64,000 nt of DNA from an uncultured Planktomarina sp. (GCA_943788425.1 CALSQF010000006.1:124001-188000), one strand, 5' to 3'; shown: positions 7,387-19,278, counted from the stretch's first letter. Notes: generated from the letters alone by a model not told the origin. A program made the numbers and translations.

Positions 7387-8675
7387 ACGATGACGCTTTG
7401 CGGGTTTTGACGTCCAACTTCGAACACCCGTTTGTAGCGAGCAATTTCATCTGCTGGACCCATCGCCTTGTTGGGATTGTCGGACAATTTGACCGTGGGT
7501 TTGCCATTGGCTGACACCGCTTTGCAGACCAAAGAGAAGGGCTTCAACGCATCATTTGGCACCAAACCACGAAAATCATTGGTCAGCAGCGTACCCCAAC
7601 CAAAAGAGACTCTGACCCGTCCAGCGAACAATCGATGCAGCTCGGCGATCTTCTCCACGTCCAAACCATCAGAAAAAATCAGCAGTTTTTGACTGGGATC
7701 TTCATTGCGGCTTTTCCACCATTTAATCGCATGTTCTGCTCCTTGAATAGGATCACCAGAATCGATGCGCATGCCCGTCCATGTGGCCAGCCAATCAGGC
7801 GCATTGTCTAAAAACCCTTCCGTGCCATAGGTATCTGGCAAGATGATCCGCAGGTTTCCATCGTGCTCCTCATGCCAATCAGATAGAACGTCATAGGGGG
7901 CCCGGCGCAAGGCTTGATCATCGGAGGCCAGCGCAGAATAGATCATAGGCAACTCATGCGCATTAGTCCCAATCGCCGCCAAGTCCCGATTTTTCGCAAT
8001 CAAACAATTAGATGTACCAATAAATTTGTCTCCCAATCCTTCGGTCATGGCCTGCACAGCCCAATCTTGCCATAAAAAGGAATGTCGTCTGCGCGTGCCA
8101 AAATCCGCAAGGCGCAAGTCCTCAATGTCGCGCAGTGTCTCAATTTTTTCCCAGAGCTTAGCCATGGCCCGCGCATAGAGAATTTGAAGCTCAAAGCGGC
8201 GCATGTCACGCAGCACCGCGCGGCCGCGCAGCTCCATAAGAACCGCCAAAGCAGGAATTTCCCACAACATCACCTCGGGCCAACTGCCTTGAAACGTCAG
8301 CTCATATTGCCCATCACGTTTCTCAAGGTGATAGTCAGGCAATCTAAGCGCCTCGAACCAATCCATAAACTCGGGCGTAAACATCTGGCGTTTGCCATAG
8401 AATGTATTTCCGCGCATCCATGTGCTTTCGCCACGCGACAGGGACAAAGAGCGTACATGATCCAACTGTTCGCGCAGCTCTCCCTCATCAATCAATTCTG
8501 CCAAGCGAATATCGCTTGACCGATTGATCAAGCTAAAGGTCACCTCCGTTTTTGGGTGATTGCGGAGCACCGATTGGCACATCAACAATTTATAGAAATC
8601 ATTGTCGATTAACGACCGCACGATAGGGTCGATTTTCCATTTGTGATTCCACACTCGGGTGGCAATATCTACCAT
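7383..8675 (-). CDS. pncB: Nicotinate phosphoribosyltransferase
   Basis: PncB joins nicotinate to PRPP, using ATP, to make nicotinate mononucleotide in the Preiss-Handler branch of NAD salvage. The 430-residue length is normal. I see IDNDFYKLLMCQ near residue 22, FLWQDWAVQAM, the FIGTSNCLIA substrate region, IGTNAHELPM containing the conserved histidine, and the C-terminal FSDGLDVEKIAEL phosphate-binding region. It starts at 8675, overlapping the pncA stop by one base, so nicotinamidase and PncB act in sequence from one operon. A convergent kinase gene ends within four bases. Confidence 0.95.
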   Translation of the reverse strand: MVDIATRVWNHKWKIDPIVRSLIDNDFYKLLMCQSVLRNHPKTEVTFSLINRSSDIRLAELIDEGELREQLDHVRSLSLSRGESTWMRGNTFYGKRQMFTPEFMDWFEALRLPDYHLEKRDGQYELTFQGSWPEVMLWEIPALAVLMELRGRAVLRDMRRFELQILYARAMAKLWEKIETLRDIEDLRLADFGTRRRHSFLWQDWAVQAMTEGLGDKFIGTSNCLIAKNRDLAAIGTNAHELPMIYSALASDDQALRRAPYDVLSDWHEEHDGNLRIILPDTYGTEGFLDNAPDWLATWTGMRIDSGDPIQGAEHAIKWWKSRNEDPSQKLLIFSDGLDVEKIAELHRLFAGRVRVSFGWGTLLTNDFRGLVPNDALKPFSLVCKAVSANGKPTVKLSDNPNKAMGPADEIARYKRVFEVGRQNPQSVIV

Positions 8676-9265
8676 TACAAAAGGCTCACTTTCGCTGCCA
8701 CCATGTCGCGCCGTGCTTGGTCCAGCGATCCGCCCATATCAATGGCGCGGCATAGGGCGGTGTCGACGCTGACCGCAAAGCCCAGCCGCGCCGCATCGAG
8801 CGCTGAATAAGCGACGCAATAATCCGTCGCCAATCCAACGAAGGTCACATCCCGAACCCCGCGGGTCGTCAAATATCCTTCAAGCCCGGTCGCTGTGCTA
8901 CGGTCGTTTTCAAAAAAAGCAGAATAACTGTCGATGCCTGGCCGATAGCCCTTGCGCAGAATCAAATCTGCCCGATCCGTGGCCAAATCTTTGTGAAAGG
9001 CTGAACCAAAACTGCCCTGCACGCAGTGATCTGGCCAAAGCACTTGGGGGCCATAGGGCATTTCAATGCTGGAAAACACATCGGCCTTATGGGAGCTGGC
9101 AAAGGAGGAATGGCCCGCAGGGTGCCAATCTTGGGTGAAGATCACCGCGTCAAAATCAGCCATGCGGTTGTTAATTTGCGCTACAATCTCATCACCGCCG
9201 GCAACCGCCAAAGCGCCACCCGGACAAAAGTCGTTTTGAACATCAACCACAATCAGTGCACGCAT
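8675..9265 (-). CDS. pncA: Nicotinamidase
   Basis: PncA hydrolyses nicotinamide to nicotinate and ammonia, feeding PncB downstream. The 196-residue cysteine hydrolase shows all the family landmarks: DVQNDFCPGG with catalytic Asp at residue 8, the metal ligands in DWHPAGHSSFASSH, a conserved Lys in LRKGY, and the nucleophile Cys in GLATDYCVAYSALDA. It is the first gene of pncA-pncB; the divergent trhO lies 130 bases away, so the promoter must be in that gap. Confidence 0.95.
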   Translation of the reverse strand: MRALIVVDVQNDFCPGGALAVAGGDEIVAQINNRMADFDAVIFTQDWHPAGHSSFASSHKADVFSSIEMPYGPQVLWPDHCVQGSFGSAFHKDLATDRADLILRKGYRPGIDSYSAFFENDRSTATGLEGYLTTRGVRDVTFVGLATDYCVAYSALDAARLGFAVSVDTALCRAIDMGGSLDQARRDMVAAKVSLL

Positions 9266-9395
9266 TTGGATCCCCTATCCAAGCTTCGCGCACAGAGGTA
9301 ATGATCCGCGCCCATAAGGTCAATGTTATCAAAGCACCCATAAAGCGGTAGCGGAGCTTTGGCTATGTATCTTGCAGCAAAGATGACTTCAGATT

Positions 9396-10286
9396 ATGAC
9401 GCAGATCATGTTTACAGTCTCCGCTCTTTATCACTTCACCCGCTTTGACGATCCGGGCGCTCTGCGCGCGCCGATGGTGTCGCTTTGTGAGCATGAAGGC
9501 ATCAAAGGCACAATTCTGCTCGCCAAAGAAGGAATTAACGGCACAGTCGCAGGCCCAAAACAGGGGGTTGCACGTCTTTGGGCGCATATCGCCGCGCTGC
9601 CTGGCTGTTCGAATTTTGAACATAAAGAAAGCACAGCCAGCATCATGCCCTTCAAGCGCATGAAAGTCCGCTTGAAAAAAGAGATTGTCTCAATGGGCCA
9701 ACCCAATGTCGATCCGCGCGCGGGTACAGGCCACTATGTCGATCCTCATGAGTGGAACGCGCTGATTGCCGCACCGGATGTCGCGGTGATTGATACGCGC
9801 AACGATTATGAGGTGGGCATCGGCACGTTTGAAGGGGCGATTGATCCCAAGACCAAAACCTTCCGTGAATTTCCCCAGTGGTGGGCTGAAAACAAACATC
9901 GTTTTCACCACAAAAAGATTGCCATGTTTTGCACCGGCGGCATTCGTTGTGAAAAATCTACTAATTTTTTGCTCGGTGAAGGGGTTGAGGAGGTCTATCA
10001 CCTCAAGGGTGGAATCTTAAAATACCTTGAAGAGATGCCGCAAGAAGAGAGCACCTGGCGCGGTGAATGTTTCGTCTTCGACAATCGCGTGTCCGTCGGT
10101 CACGGCTTGGTCGAGGGCAGTTTTGATCAATGCTATGCCTGCCGCAGACCGATCACAGAGCCGGATAAAAATCGTGTCGAATATATCAAAGGCGTGCAGT
10201 GCCACCAATGTGTAGACGAATATTCCGATGAGGACCGTGCACGTTTTGGTGAGCGCCAAAGGCAAATTGATGCCGCCGCAAAATAG
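9396..10286 (+). CDS. trhO: tRNA uridine(34) hydroxylase TrhO (rhodanese-like, YceA)
   Basis: TrhO forms 5-hydroxyuridine at position 34 of tRNAs, using oxygen. The 296-residue protein has the N-terminal acylphosphatase-like domain (LCEHEGIKGTILLAKEGINGT split around residue 40), the rhodanese domain with active-site Cys in MFCTGGIRCEKST near residue 175, and a C-terminal cysteine-bearing tail (CYACRRPI, HQCVDEY). ATG 9396 gives the usual MFTVSALYHF start. It is convergent with the FAD oxidoreductase, with only seven bases between stops. Confidence 0.93.
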   Translation: MTQIMFTVSALYHFTRFDDPGALRAPMVSLCEHEGIKGTILLAKEGINGTVAGPKQGVARLWAHIAALPGCSNFEHKESTASIMPFKRMKVRLKKEIVSMGQPNVDPRAGTGHYVDPHEWNALIAAPDVAVIDTRNDYEVGIGTFEGAIDPKTKTFREFPQWWAENKHRFHHKKIAMFCTGGIRCEKSTNFLLGEGVEEVYHLKGGILKYLEEMPQEESTWRGECFVFDNRVSVGHGLVEGSFDQCYACRRPITEPDKNRVEYIKGVQCHQCVDEYSDEDRARFGERQRQIDAAAK

Positions 10287-10293
10287 GGCCGCC

Positions 10294-11676
10294 TCACTGA
10301 GATTTGATCCAAGCTCCAAGCCGCGCAAGATGCGGTGCATGGGCTTTGCCATTGGCTTCTGCCCGATCTGCGGCTTTTAACATCGCGTATAGACCGCGCA
10401 CCGCCATCCACCTCAAAGGCTCACGCTCCCAAGCTCGAACCGCGCGGTTGACCCACGGCAATTCGGTCAAAGCCGTAGGCTCTGATAGCACCAAGTCACG
10501 CAGCGTGCGCCCAGCGAGATTCGCCGAGGTCAAACCAACCCCCACATATCCGCCCGCCCAACCAATCTTGGTCTCAGGATCCAAGCCAACAGTGGCGCAC
10601 CAATCCCGTGGAACGCCCAAGACCCCCTGCCAAGCATGGGCCAAGGGAACATGGGCCGCCGCAGGAAACAAACGCGCAAGAATCCCCCGCAATTCTGAAA
10701 TTGTGCCCGCGGTGGGTCGGCCATCGCTTTGAATTTTGGAATTCAAAAGATAGGGCAGCCCACGGCCTCCAACCGCGATACGCCCATCTGCTGTGCGCTG
10801 GCAGTAGCAATAGGCATGCGCCATATCTCCAATCAGCTCCGCACCCGACCAACCGATGTCCCGCCACAGCTCTAAGGGCAAAGGTTCCGTCACAATTTGA
10901 GCGGAGTTGAGAGGCAGCCAACCCCGCTCATATCCAGGCAATTGGGCGCTATAGCCTTCGGTTGCTTTCAAGACCACCGCGCAGGCCACTCGGCCCTGAT
11001 GGGTTATGACCTGACCTTTGGAAATTTCATGGGCCTGGGTCGCTTCGTAAATTGTAACTCCTAATCGCGCCACTGCATCAGCCAATCCGCGCACCAATTT
11101 GGCCGGCTGTACCCGTGCCACACCAGAGGTCACAAGCGCGCCCCTGGCGCTTGGAATGGCAATCCGCGCACGCAATTGCGCTTCACTTTCAAGCGAGCTG
11201 CGATGATCACCCCAGTGGTGCAACCGCTTCAACTCAGGTGCAAGACGCTGAAATTGATGCGCATTCGTGGCAATGGCCAATTCCTGTGTGCGGTGGATAT
11301 CAGCATTGATGCCTTCCATCTCAGCCGCGGCAATGACCTCATCAACAGTTCCATGAAACGCCTCTACCATGGCCTTGACCTGCTCGGCCGTACCGCTGCT
11401 CAGATATTTTTCATGATCCCAAGCGAAATTGCCCGATAACCAACCGCCATTGCGACCAGAGGCGCCAAACCCGGCAAACTGCTCTTCAACAATAACAATG
11501 GTCAAAGTCGGGTTGGCTTTTTTAAGATAATAAGCTGCCCAAAGCCCGGTAAAACCCGCGCCAATGATGCAAATATCTGCGCTTACAGATCGGTCTAATG
11601 CTGGGCGCGGCTTTGGTAGCCCGCCCAGCTCCTGATACCAAAAGGAAACGCCGCCGCGTTGCATTGCCCCATGCAC
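10294..11676 (-). CDS. FAD-dependent amine/amino-acid oxidoreductase (DAO family)
   Basis: A 460-residue flavoprotein of the DAO superfamily. The dinucleotide-binding ADICIIGAGFTGLWAAYY is at residues 28-45, followed by FGASGRNGGWLSG, a pattern shared with gamma-glutamylputrescine oxidase and related Roseobacter oxidoreductases. The C-terminal GWAGGYVGVGLTSANLAGR closes the FAD site. It probably oxidises a secondary amine or amino acid to an imine with H2O2 or electron-carrier reduction; the substrate is unknown. It follows gyrB by 17 bases on the same strand, but a functional link is unlikely. Confidence 0.82.
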   Translation of the reverse strand: MHGAMQRGGVSFWYQELGGLPKPRPALDRSVSADICIIGAGFTGLWAAYYLKKANPTLTIVIVEEQFAGFGASGRNGGWLSGNFAWDHEKYLSSGTAEQVKAMVEAFHGTVDEVIAAAEMEGINADIHRTQELAIATNAHQFQRLAPELKRLHHWGDHRSSLESEAQLRARIAIPSARGALVTSGVARVQPAKLVRGLADAVARLGVTIYEATQAHEISKGQVITHQGRVACAVVLKATEGYSAQLPGYERGWLPLNSAQIVTEPLPLELWRDIGWSGAELIGDMAHAYCYCQRTADGRIAVGGRGLPYLLNSKIQSDGRPTAGTISELRGILARLFPAAAHVPLAHAWQGVLGVPRDWCATVGLDPETKIGWAGGYVGVGLTSANLAGRTLRDLVLSEPTALTELPWVNRAVRAWEREPLRWMAVRGLYAMLKAADRAEANGKAHAPHLARLGAWIKSQ

Positions 11677-11693
11677 TCCCCGTTTGGTCAGTT

Positions 11694-14141
<2,448 letters not shown>

Positions 14142-14260
14142 CTAGCGGAATTCGATATGAATGTCACGCAAATGGCACAACAGATTGTGGTTCAGGTTGT
14201 GATTTTTTAAGGCACCACCCCGGATGCCATCTTTTGCAAAAAACCGCGTGTTCTGGGGGG

Positions 14261-14881
14261 CTACGCAAAGGGGATAACGATCCCGACAGCGATTAAAAGA
14301 CCTCCTGATATGCGGTTAATCCGCCGAACCGCCTCAGGTGTTTGCAGCAAATCACACGCATGATTTACAAAGCCAGCAATGGTCAAATTCCCCAAGAGCG
14401 GAGTAAGGATAGAGACCACAACAATGGCCAATACATCCCATGCCCCTACCTCAGTCAGGTCAAAAAAGCCCGGCAGAACGCCCATATAAAACAAAATGGC
14501 CTTTGGGTTGCCTAGTATCACCACCACACCTGCGATAAAGCCCGCCCACATGCCCGGTCGCGTCAGCCGCTGGTCACCGCTCAAAGCAACGTCGGCCTTG
14601 AGCATCAACAGTGCGCCCATTGTAAGGAAGACCGCAGCCGCGACATAGCGCAAGATGGTCATGATGCCCGCAATTTCATTGACCACCCAGCTCACGCCAA
14701 GGATGGCCAAAATTGGCCAAACCGCATCGCCAATCGCCACGCCCAAGGCCAAAGGCCAAGCCGCTTGAAAGCCGCCCGACATTGCGCGGGCCAAAAGTGC
14801 GACCCAAACCGGACCGGGCGTAATAAATAAAATAAATACAGCAATGGCGTAAAGAGCCAGATCAGAAAAATCCAATGTCAT
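14261..14881 (-). CDS. LysE/RhtB family amino-acid exporter
   Basis: A 206-residue inner-membrane protein with six hydrophobic segments and the LysE-family start ITPGPVWVALLARAMSGG at about residues 20-37, followed by LGVAIGDAVW. The mid-protein GFIAGVVVILGNPKAILFYMGVLPGFF is also typical. These proteins export amino acids such as lysine, homoserine or threonine; the substrate cannot be told. It overlaps the recF stop by four bases, so it is translated with recF, an insertion into the usual recF-gyrB order. Confidence 0.88.
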   Translation of the reverse strand: MTLDFSDLALYAIAVFILFITPGPVWVALLARAMSGGFQAAWPLALGVAIGDAVWPILAILGVSWVVNEIAGIMTILRYVAAAVFLTMGALLMLKADVALSGDQRLTRPGMWAGFIAGVVVILGNPKAILFYMGVLPGFFDLTEVGAWDVLAIVVVSILTPLLGNLTIAGFVNHACDLLQTPEAVRRINRISGGLLIAVGIVIPFA

Positions 14882-15984
14882 TTTAGATCCACTTTTGATT
14901 TTCCCTCAACCTCTGTCACCAATAGATGCTGCGCCCTTTCACCAAGTTGTTCAAACAATTCAGGCCCAGTACCACTCATCCAAGCCTGAGCACCCAGTGC
15001 GCAAATTTCATCATAGAGCGCTGCTCTGCGGGCAGCGTCCAAATGTGCTGCCACCTCATCCAAAAGTAGGATCGGCGGTAAACCCGTTTGTTGTTTCAGC
15101 GCGCGGCCGTTGGCAAGGATTAGCGAAATCAAAAGTGCCTTTTGCTCGCCTGTGGAGCTGTCTTTTGCGGGAACATCTTTTGCCGCAAAGACACCGAACA
15201 GGTCATCGCGGTGCGGACCCACCAAACTGCGACCTGCGGCCAGATCGCGGCTGCGATAGTCAGCCAGAAATTGAGTAAGATCATCACTATTGTCTGAAAA
15301 ATCTATGTTTTCAGAATTGGTCAGGGTCAAATGCGCAGTTGGGAAGGCTGTTTCTGCCTGATCTTGCGCCGCCTGGATATACGCCAGAGCCTCCTCCCGT
15401 GCCTTTCTGATCTTCACACCAGTGGCGGCCATTTGCCCCTCAATGGCCCTATACCAATGGGCATCAGCGACTCGTTCTTTCAGCAGACGATTGCGTTCAC
15501 GCATGGCTTTTTCATAAAGAAGCACCTGCTCGCCGTGGTTTGGGTCGAAGGAGAGAGACATACGATCTAAAAACCGACGGCGCCCCTCGGCACCTTCAAT
15601 CCAAATACGATCCATTGCGGGGATCAACCATAAGACACGCGCAACGCGCCCCAGCATGACCTGAGTGGCCGTTTTACCATCAATCCGCAGCTGGCGCGCC
15701 GCGCCATTTTGCGACCAGGTCTCAATCTCATGCAGACGATCCTGCCTGCGTAAAACTGCCGAGATCTTCCAGCCAAGCGCCTCTGGACGGCGGGTCATGT
15801 CTTCCGCACTCGACCGCCGCACACCACGTCCGGGCGAAAGCAGGGATAATGCCTCTAAAATATTGGTCTTGCCGGCCCCATTTGCTCCGTAAATCGCAAC
15901 TGGCCGCAGGTCGCATTCGATCTGCACTACATGATGCGACCGAAAATGCGATAGGCTTAAAGATTCAACAGCAAGATTGGGCAT
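14878..15984 (-). CDS. recF: DNA replication and repair protein RecF
   Basis: RecF is an SMC-like ATPase that loads RecA at gaps with RecO and RecR. The 368-residue protein has Walker A GANGAGKTNILEALS at residues 34-48, the ABC-type signature around SSTGEQKALLISLIL near residue 275, and Walker B LLLDEVAAHLD near 305. It lies 25 bases downstream of dnaN in the same direction, the classical arrangement, and overlaps the following lysE gene. Confidence 0.95.
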   Translation of the reverse strand: MPNLAVESLSLSHFRSHHVVQIECDLRPVAIYGANGAGKTNILEALSLLSPGRGVRRSSAEDMTRRPEALGWKISAVLRRQDRLHEIETWSQNGAARQLRIDGKTATQVMLGRVARVLWLIPAMDRIWIEGAEGRRRFLDRMSLSFDPNHGEQVLLYEKAMRERNRLLKERVADAHWYRAIEGQMAATGVKIRKAREEALAYIQAAQDQAETAFPTAHLTLTNSENIDFSDNSDDLTQFLADYRSRDLAAGRSLVGPHRDDLFGVFAAKDVPAKDSSTGEQKALLISLILANGRALKQQTGLPPILLLDEVAAHLDAARRAALYDEICALGAQAWMSGTGPELFEQLGERAQHLLVTEVEGKSKVDLK

Positions 15985-16009
15985 CTGCGCCCTTCAACTT
16001 CACGCCAGC

Positions 16010-17128
16010 TTAAACGCGCATGGGCATAACGACATAAATGGCCGATGTGTCATTGCCCTCACGCATCAAGGTTGGATCCGCTGAAGTGTTAAATAGGAAC
16101 ACCGCATTTTCCCGATCAACCTGACTGGCAATTTCGAGCAGATATTTCGCGTTAAAGCCAATTTCCAATTTTTCATCACCATAGGCGACGGCCAATTCTT
16201 CTTCGGCGGCACCGCTGTCTGGCGCATTAACCGACAGGATCAGGCGGTCTTCATCCAGTGCCAATTTCACAGCACGCGATCGCTCAGAAGAAACGGTAGC
16301 CACGCGGTCAACTGCCTTGGCAAATTCGGCCGCATCCACTTCCAATTTCCGCGTATTGCCCGCAGGGATCACGCGTGTGTAATCTGGGAAGGTGCCATCA
16401 ATCACTTTTGAGGTCAGCGTCACATTTGGCGTCGCAAAGCGCACTTTGGTTTCCGAAACTGAAACGGCAATCTGTGCGTCATCATCATCGAGCAATTTGC
16501 GCATTTCACCAACAGTTTTGCGCGGCACAATCACACCAGGCATGTCTCCGGCACCCGTCGGCAGATCCGCATCAATCCGCGCCAATCGGTGACCGTCGGT
16601 GGCGACACAGCGGAGCTTTTGACCGCCATCGCCCTCAGCCACATGTATGTAAACACCGTTCAAATAATAACGGGTCTCTTCAGTGGAAATCGCAAATTTT
16701 GATTTGTCAAAGAGCCGGCGCAGGGTCATCGCAGAAGCGGTAAAATTGGAGGCATATTCGGACGTAGCCATAACCGGGAAATCTTCCTTCGGTAGAGTCG
16801 TCAAAGAAAAATTGGATCGGCCTGCTTCAACAGTCAAACGGCCAGAGGCTCCGTCATCGGTCAAAGTCACCAAAGCCCCATCAGGCAATTTTCGCACAAT
16901 CTCATGCAACGTCACCGCAGAGACCGTGCTGGCCCCTGCGCGCTCCACCATGGCTGTCACACGATCTACAACCTCAATGTCCAAATCTGTCGCACGAAAC
17001 GACGCATGCTCTCCGCTTGCCTCAATCAATACATTTGCCAAGATTGGAATTGTATTCCGACGCTCTACAACGGACTGAGCTTGGGACACAGCCTTCAACA
17101 AAGATGCGCGTTCAATAGACAGTTTCAT
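16010..17128 (-). CDS. dnaN: DNA polymerase III beta subunit (sliding clamp)
   Basis: DnaN is the ring-shaped clamp tethering polymerase to DNA. The 372-residue length and three-domain layout are standard: MKLSIERASLLKAVSQAQSVVERRNTIPIL at the start (split here as the first helix then VVERRNTIPIL), the middle ATDGHRLARIDA, and the C-terminal MREGNDTSAIYVVMPMRV with the MPMR end. It is downstream of dnaA by 101 bases, a gap that contains a DnaA-box-like sequence. Confidence 0.97.
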   Translation of the reverse strand: MKLSIERASLLKAVSQAQSVVERRNTIPILANVLIEASGEHASFRATDLDIEVVDRVTAMVERAGASTVSAVTLHEIVRKLPDGALVTLTDDGASGRLTVEAGRSNFSLTTLPKEDFPVMATSEYASNFTASAMTLRRLFDKSKFAISTEETRYYLNGVYIHVAEGDGGQKLRCVATDGHRLARIDADLPTGAGDMPGVIVPRKTVGEMRKLLDDDDAQIAVSVSETKVRFATPNVTLTSKVIDGTFPDYTRVIPAGNTRKLEVDAAEFAKAVDRVATVSSERSRAVKLALDEDRLILSVNAPDSGAAEEELAVAYGDEKLEIGFNAKYLLEIASQVDRENAVFLFNTSADPTLMREGNDTSAIYVVMPMRV

Positions 17129-17169
17129 TGCCGTTCTCCGTCACGTATTTTAAGATAAACCGTAAAGAG

Positions 17170-17178
17170 TTTTCCACA
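17170..17178 (+). promoter_or_regulatory. DnaA-box-like sequence in the dnaA-dnaN gap
   Basis: TTTTCCACA differs from the DnaA box TTATCCACA at one base. It lies between dnaA and dnaN, where DnaA could influence dnaN expression. A single imperfect box is weak evidence. Confidence 0.3.
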
Positions 17179-17229
17179 GGACACAAGGGTGTGTTAACGG
17201 GTTTAACCCTTAAAGGTTTTGAAAAGAAG

Positions 17230-18585
17230 CTATGCCTCCAGTGAACGCCGCAACAGGTCCAGATCGTCGGACATTTGACTGTCTTGGTTGCGTAAATCCT
17301 CGATTTTCCGCACCCCATGCATCACCGTCGTATGGTCGCGACCACCAAATCTGCGGCCGATTTCTGGCAATGAACGGCTGGTCAACTGCTTGCACAGATA
17401 CATGGCAACCTGGCGCGGCCGCGCAAAACTGCGCAGGCGCTTTGGTCCTAGCATATCTGACAGGCGGATATTATAGTGGTCGCTCACTTTACGCTGAATT
17501 TCCTCAACCGTAACCTTGCGGTCAGAAGCACGCAAAATATCAGAGAGACAATCTTGGGTAAGCTCAACCGTTATTTCACGCCCAACCAGTGAGGCAAAGG
17601 CAAAGAGCCGGGTCAAAGCCCCCTCGAGAACGCGTACATTGGTTGAAATGCGATGTGCTAAAAATTCCACAACTTCTTGACGCACTTCAATGCCCGGATA
17701 GCTGGACTGATACAACTCAATTTTAGACTGCAAAATGCCAAGGCGCAGCTCATAAGTGGTGGGATGTAAATCCACCACCAACCCACATTGCAAACGGCTG
17801 GCGATGCGATCTTCTAACTGTTTTATCTCACCTGGGGCGCGGTCAGCGGAAATGATAATTTGCTTGTTTTGATCCACCAAGGCATTGAACGTGTGGAAAA
17901 ATTCCTCTTGAGTGCTGTCTTTTCCACCAATGAATTGCACATCATCCACCATTAAAACATCAACCGAGCGGAACAGCTCTTTGAAATCCATCATCTTGCG
18001 CTCGCGCAAAGCCTGCACGAATCGATACATGAATTGTTCAGCAGAGAGATACATCACATTGATATCGGGGCGATTCGACTGAAGCTCCCAAGCAATTGAA
18101 TGCATCAAATGGGTTTTTCCCAAGCCTACGCCACCATATAAAAACAGAGGATTAAAGGTGACTGGTCCCGCTTCCGCAACACGTTTCGCTGCTGCATGAG
18201 CCAACTCATTGGGCTTGCCCACAACAAAATTTTCAAACACGAAACGTTGGTCGAGCTTTGCACCTTGTATTTCGCGCGGCTTCACTGGCTCTGCGATAGC
18301 AGGGGACGGCTGGCGCGCGACTGGCGCTTGTTCCGAATGTCCCACGGAAAACGTCGCACGGGTAACCTCAAACCCAGATTCACGCATTTGATAGAGGATT
18401 TGATCTTCGAAATGCTGGCGCACGTAATTACCAAAAAAACTGGTCGGCACAAAAAATTCTGCTGCACCGTCCGATTCGCCCATGAACTGTAGGGGCTCAA
18501 TCCATGATTTGTAGTTGTTGTTCCCGAGAGACCTGCGCAAGCGATCCGCGGCAATATCCCAAAACTCTAGTGCCATACGATTCAC
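17230..18585 (-). CDS. dnaA: Chromosomal replication initiator DnaA
   Basis: DnaA is the AAA+ protein that melts the origin. The 451-residue protein has the N-terminal helicase-interaction domain (SWIEPLQF), the AAA+ core beginning FENFVVGKPNELAHAAA, Walker A GGVGLGKTHLMH near residue 155, Walker B VLMVDDVQFI near 215, and the DNA-binding domain IV ending with the signature RRFGGRDHTTVMHGVRKIE. The start is either GTG 18585 (used here, GGGA five bases upstream) or ATG 18576, three codons later. A 375-bp AT-rich regulatory gap lies upstream, before the rpsT terminator. Confidence 0.96.
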   Translation of the reverse strand: MNRMALEFWDIAADRLRRSLGNNNYKSWIEPLQFMGESDGAAEFFVPTSFFGNYVRQHFEDQILYQMRESGFEVTRATFSVGHSEQAPVARQPSPAIAEPVKPREIQGAKLDQRFVFENFVVGKPNELAHAAAKRVAEAGPVTFNPLFLYGGVGLGKTHLMHSIAWELQSNRPDINVMYLSAEQFMYRFVQALRERKMMDFKELFRSVDVLMVDDVQFIGGKDSTQEEFFHTFNALVDQNKQIIISADRAPGEIKQLEDRIASRLQCGLVVDLHPTTYELRLGILQSKIELYQSSYPGIEVRQEVVEFLAHRISTNVRVLEGALTRLFAFASLVGREITVELTQDCLSDILRASDRKVTVEEIQRKVSDHYNIRLSDMLGPKRLRSFARPRQVAMYLCKQLTSRSLPEIGRRFGGRDHTTVMHGVRKIEDLRNQDSQMSDDLDLLRRSLEA

Positions 18586-18960
18586 TTAATCCCAATACAA
18601 ACGACCACTCGTCCGGTCTACCTTCAACGCGCCCAATGACAACGTCGCTCTAATTTCTTTATCACTGACCACCCACCAGGCAGACAAACGTTCCGAAAAA
18701 TAGCGTCCATGACCCATAAAATGGATTTATCATGTTGTATAATCCCAAGGTCATGTCGCCGTGCAGCAGTGGCAATCTCTTGGGACAGATATCCCCCGGA
18801 GCACTCAAAGTGACTCGCTAAGACATTTTTATCCCTCGGCCAAGTGACTCTGCAACAGATCTTAATTCTTGACTCGGTATTTTTTGAAAAAGAATCTCTT
18901 ACTATCTATGGTTGTTATAATTTAGTCTTAAAAAATATAAATTTTACCGCTACTTAAACG
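18586..18960. promoter_or_regulatory. dnaA upstream region with GANTC cluster; candidate origin or promoter region
   Basis: There is no gene in this gap. Four GANTC sites (GACTC at 18812, 18846 and 18871, GAATC at 18892) fall within 85 bases, and two are inside the repeated nonamer AAGTGACTC (18808-18816 and 18842-18850). GANTC is the target of the cell-cycle methylase CcrM in alphaproteobacteria, whose methylation state controls dnaA in Caulobacter. Bases 18880-18960 are strongly AT-rich, like a DNA-unwinding element. I see no good DnaA boxes (only loose matches such as TTATACAAC in reverse near 18735), so calling it oriC would go too far. The dnaA promoter must lie here. Confidence 0.45.
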
Positions 18961-18989
18961 AAAAAGGGCGCGGGAATTATCCCACGCCC
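18961..18989 (-). terminator. Rho-independent terminator of rpsT
   Basis: On the minus strand GGGCGTGGGA pairs with TCCCGCGCCC across a four-base loop (18980-18989 with 18966-18975, ten pairs including one G-U). It is followed by TTTTT (18965-18961). It sits 26 bases after the rpsT stop and insulates dnaA from ribosomal-protein transcription. Confidence 0.88.
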
Positions 18990-19014
18990 AAAATTCATGA
19001 ATTTGTAACAATTA

Positions 19015-19278
19015 TTAAGACAAGCCCTTAACCCGTGAGGCCAAGCGCGAAACTTTTCGCGATGCTGTATTTTTGTGGAAGATGCCTTTTGTAACACCGC
19101 GCATCAGCTCAGGCTGTGCGGCTCGCAGAGCTTCAGTTGCCGTGGCTTTGTCGCCGGACGCAATCGCTTCTTCAACAGCGCGCAGGAATGTACGGATACG
19201 AGATTTGCGGGCTTTGTTGACCGCTGTGCGGCGCTCAATTTGACGTGCGCGCTTCTTTGATTGTGGTGAATTTGCCAT
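19015..19278 (-). CDS. rpsT: 30S ribosomal protein S20
   Basis: S20 is a primary 16S-binding protein. The 87-residue, very basic product begins [17 protein letters not shown], as in most S20 proteins, with the central [14 protein letters not shown] and the C-terminal [22 protein letters not shown] helix. It precedes dnaA in many Rhodobacterales and has its own terminator. Confidence 0.97.
   Translation of the reverse strand: MANSPQSKKRARQIERRTAVNKARKSRIRTFLRAVEEAIASGDKATATEALRAAQPELMRGVTKGIFHKNTASRKVSRLASRVKGLS

Noticed and set aside
14142-14260. A GGCATCC/GGTGCC hairpin between gyrB and lysE as a terminator
   Set aside because: Only six pairs with a wobble, and the minus-strand sequence after it is A-rich rather than T-rich.
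18586-18960. Calling the dnaA upstream gap the replication origin outright
   Set aside because: No array of good DnaA boxes is visible; in several alphaproteobacteria the origin is not next to dnaA. Kept only as a candidate region.
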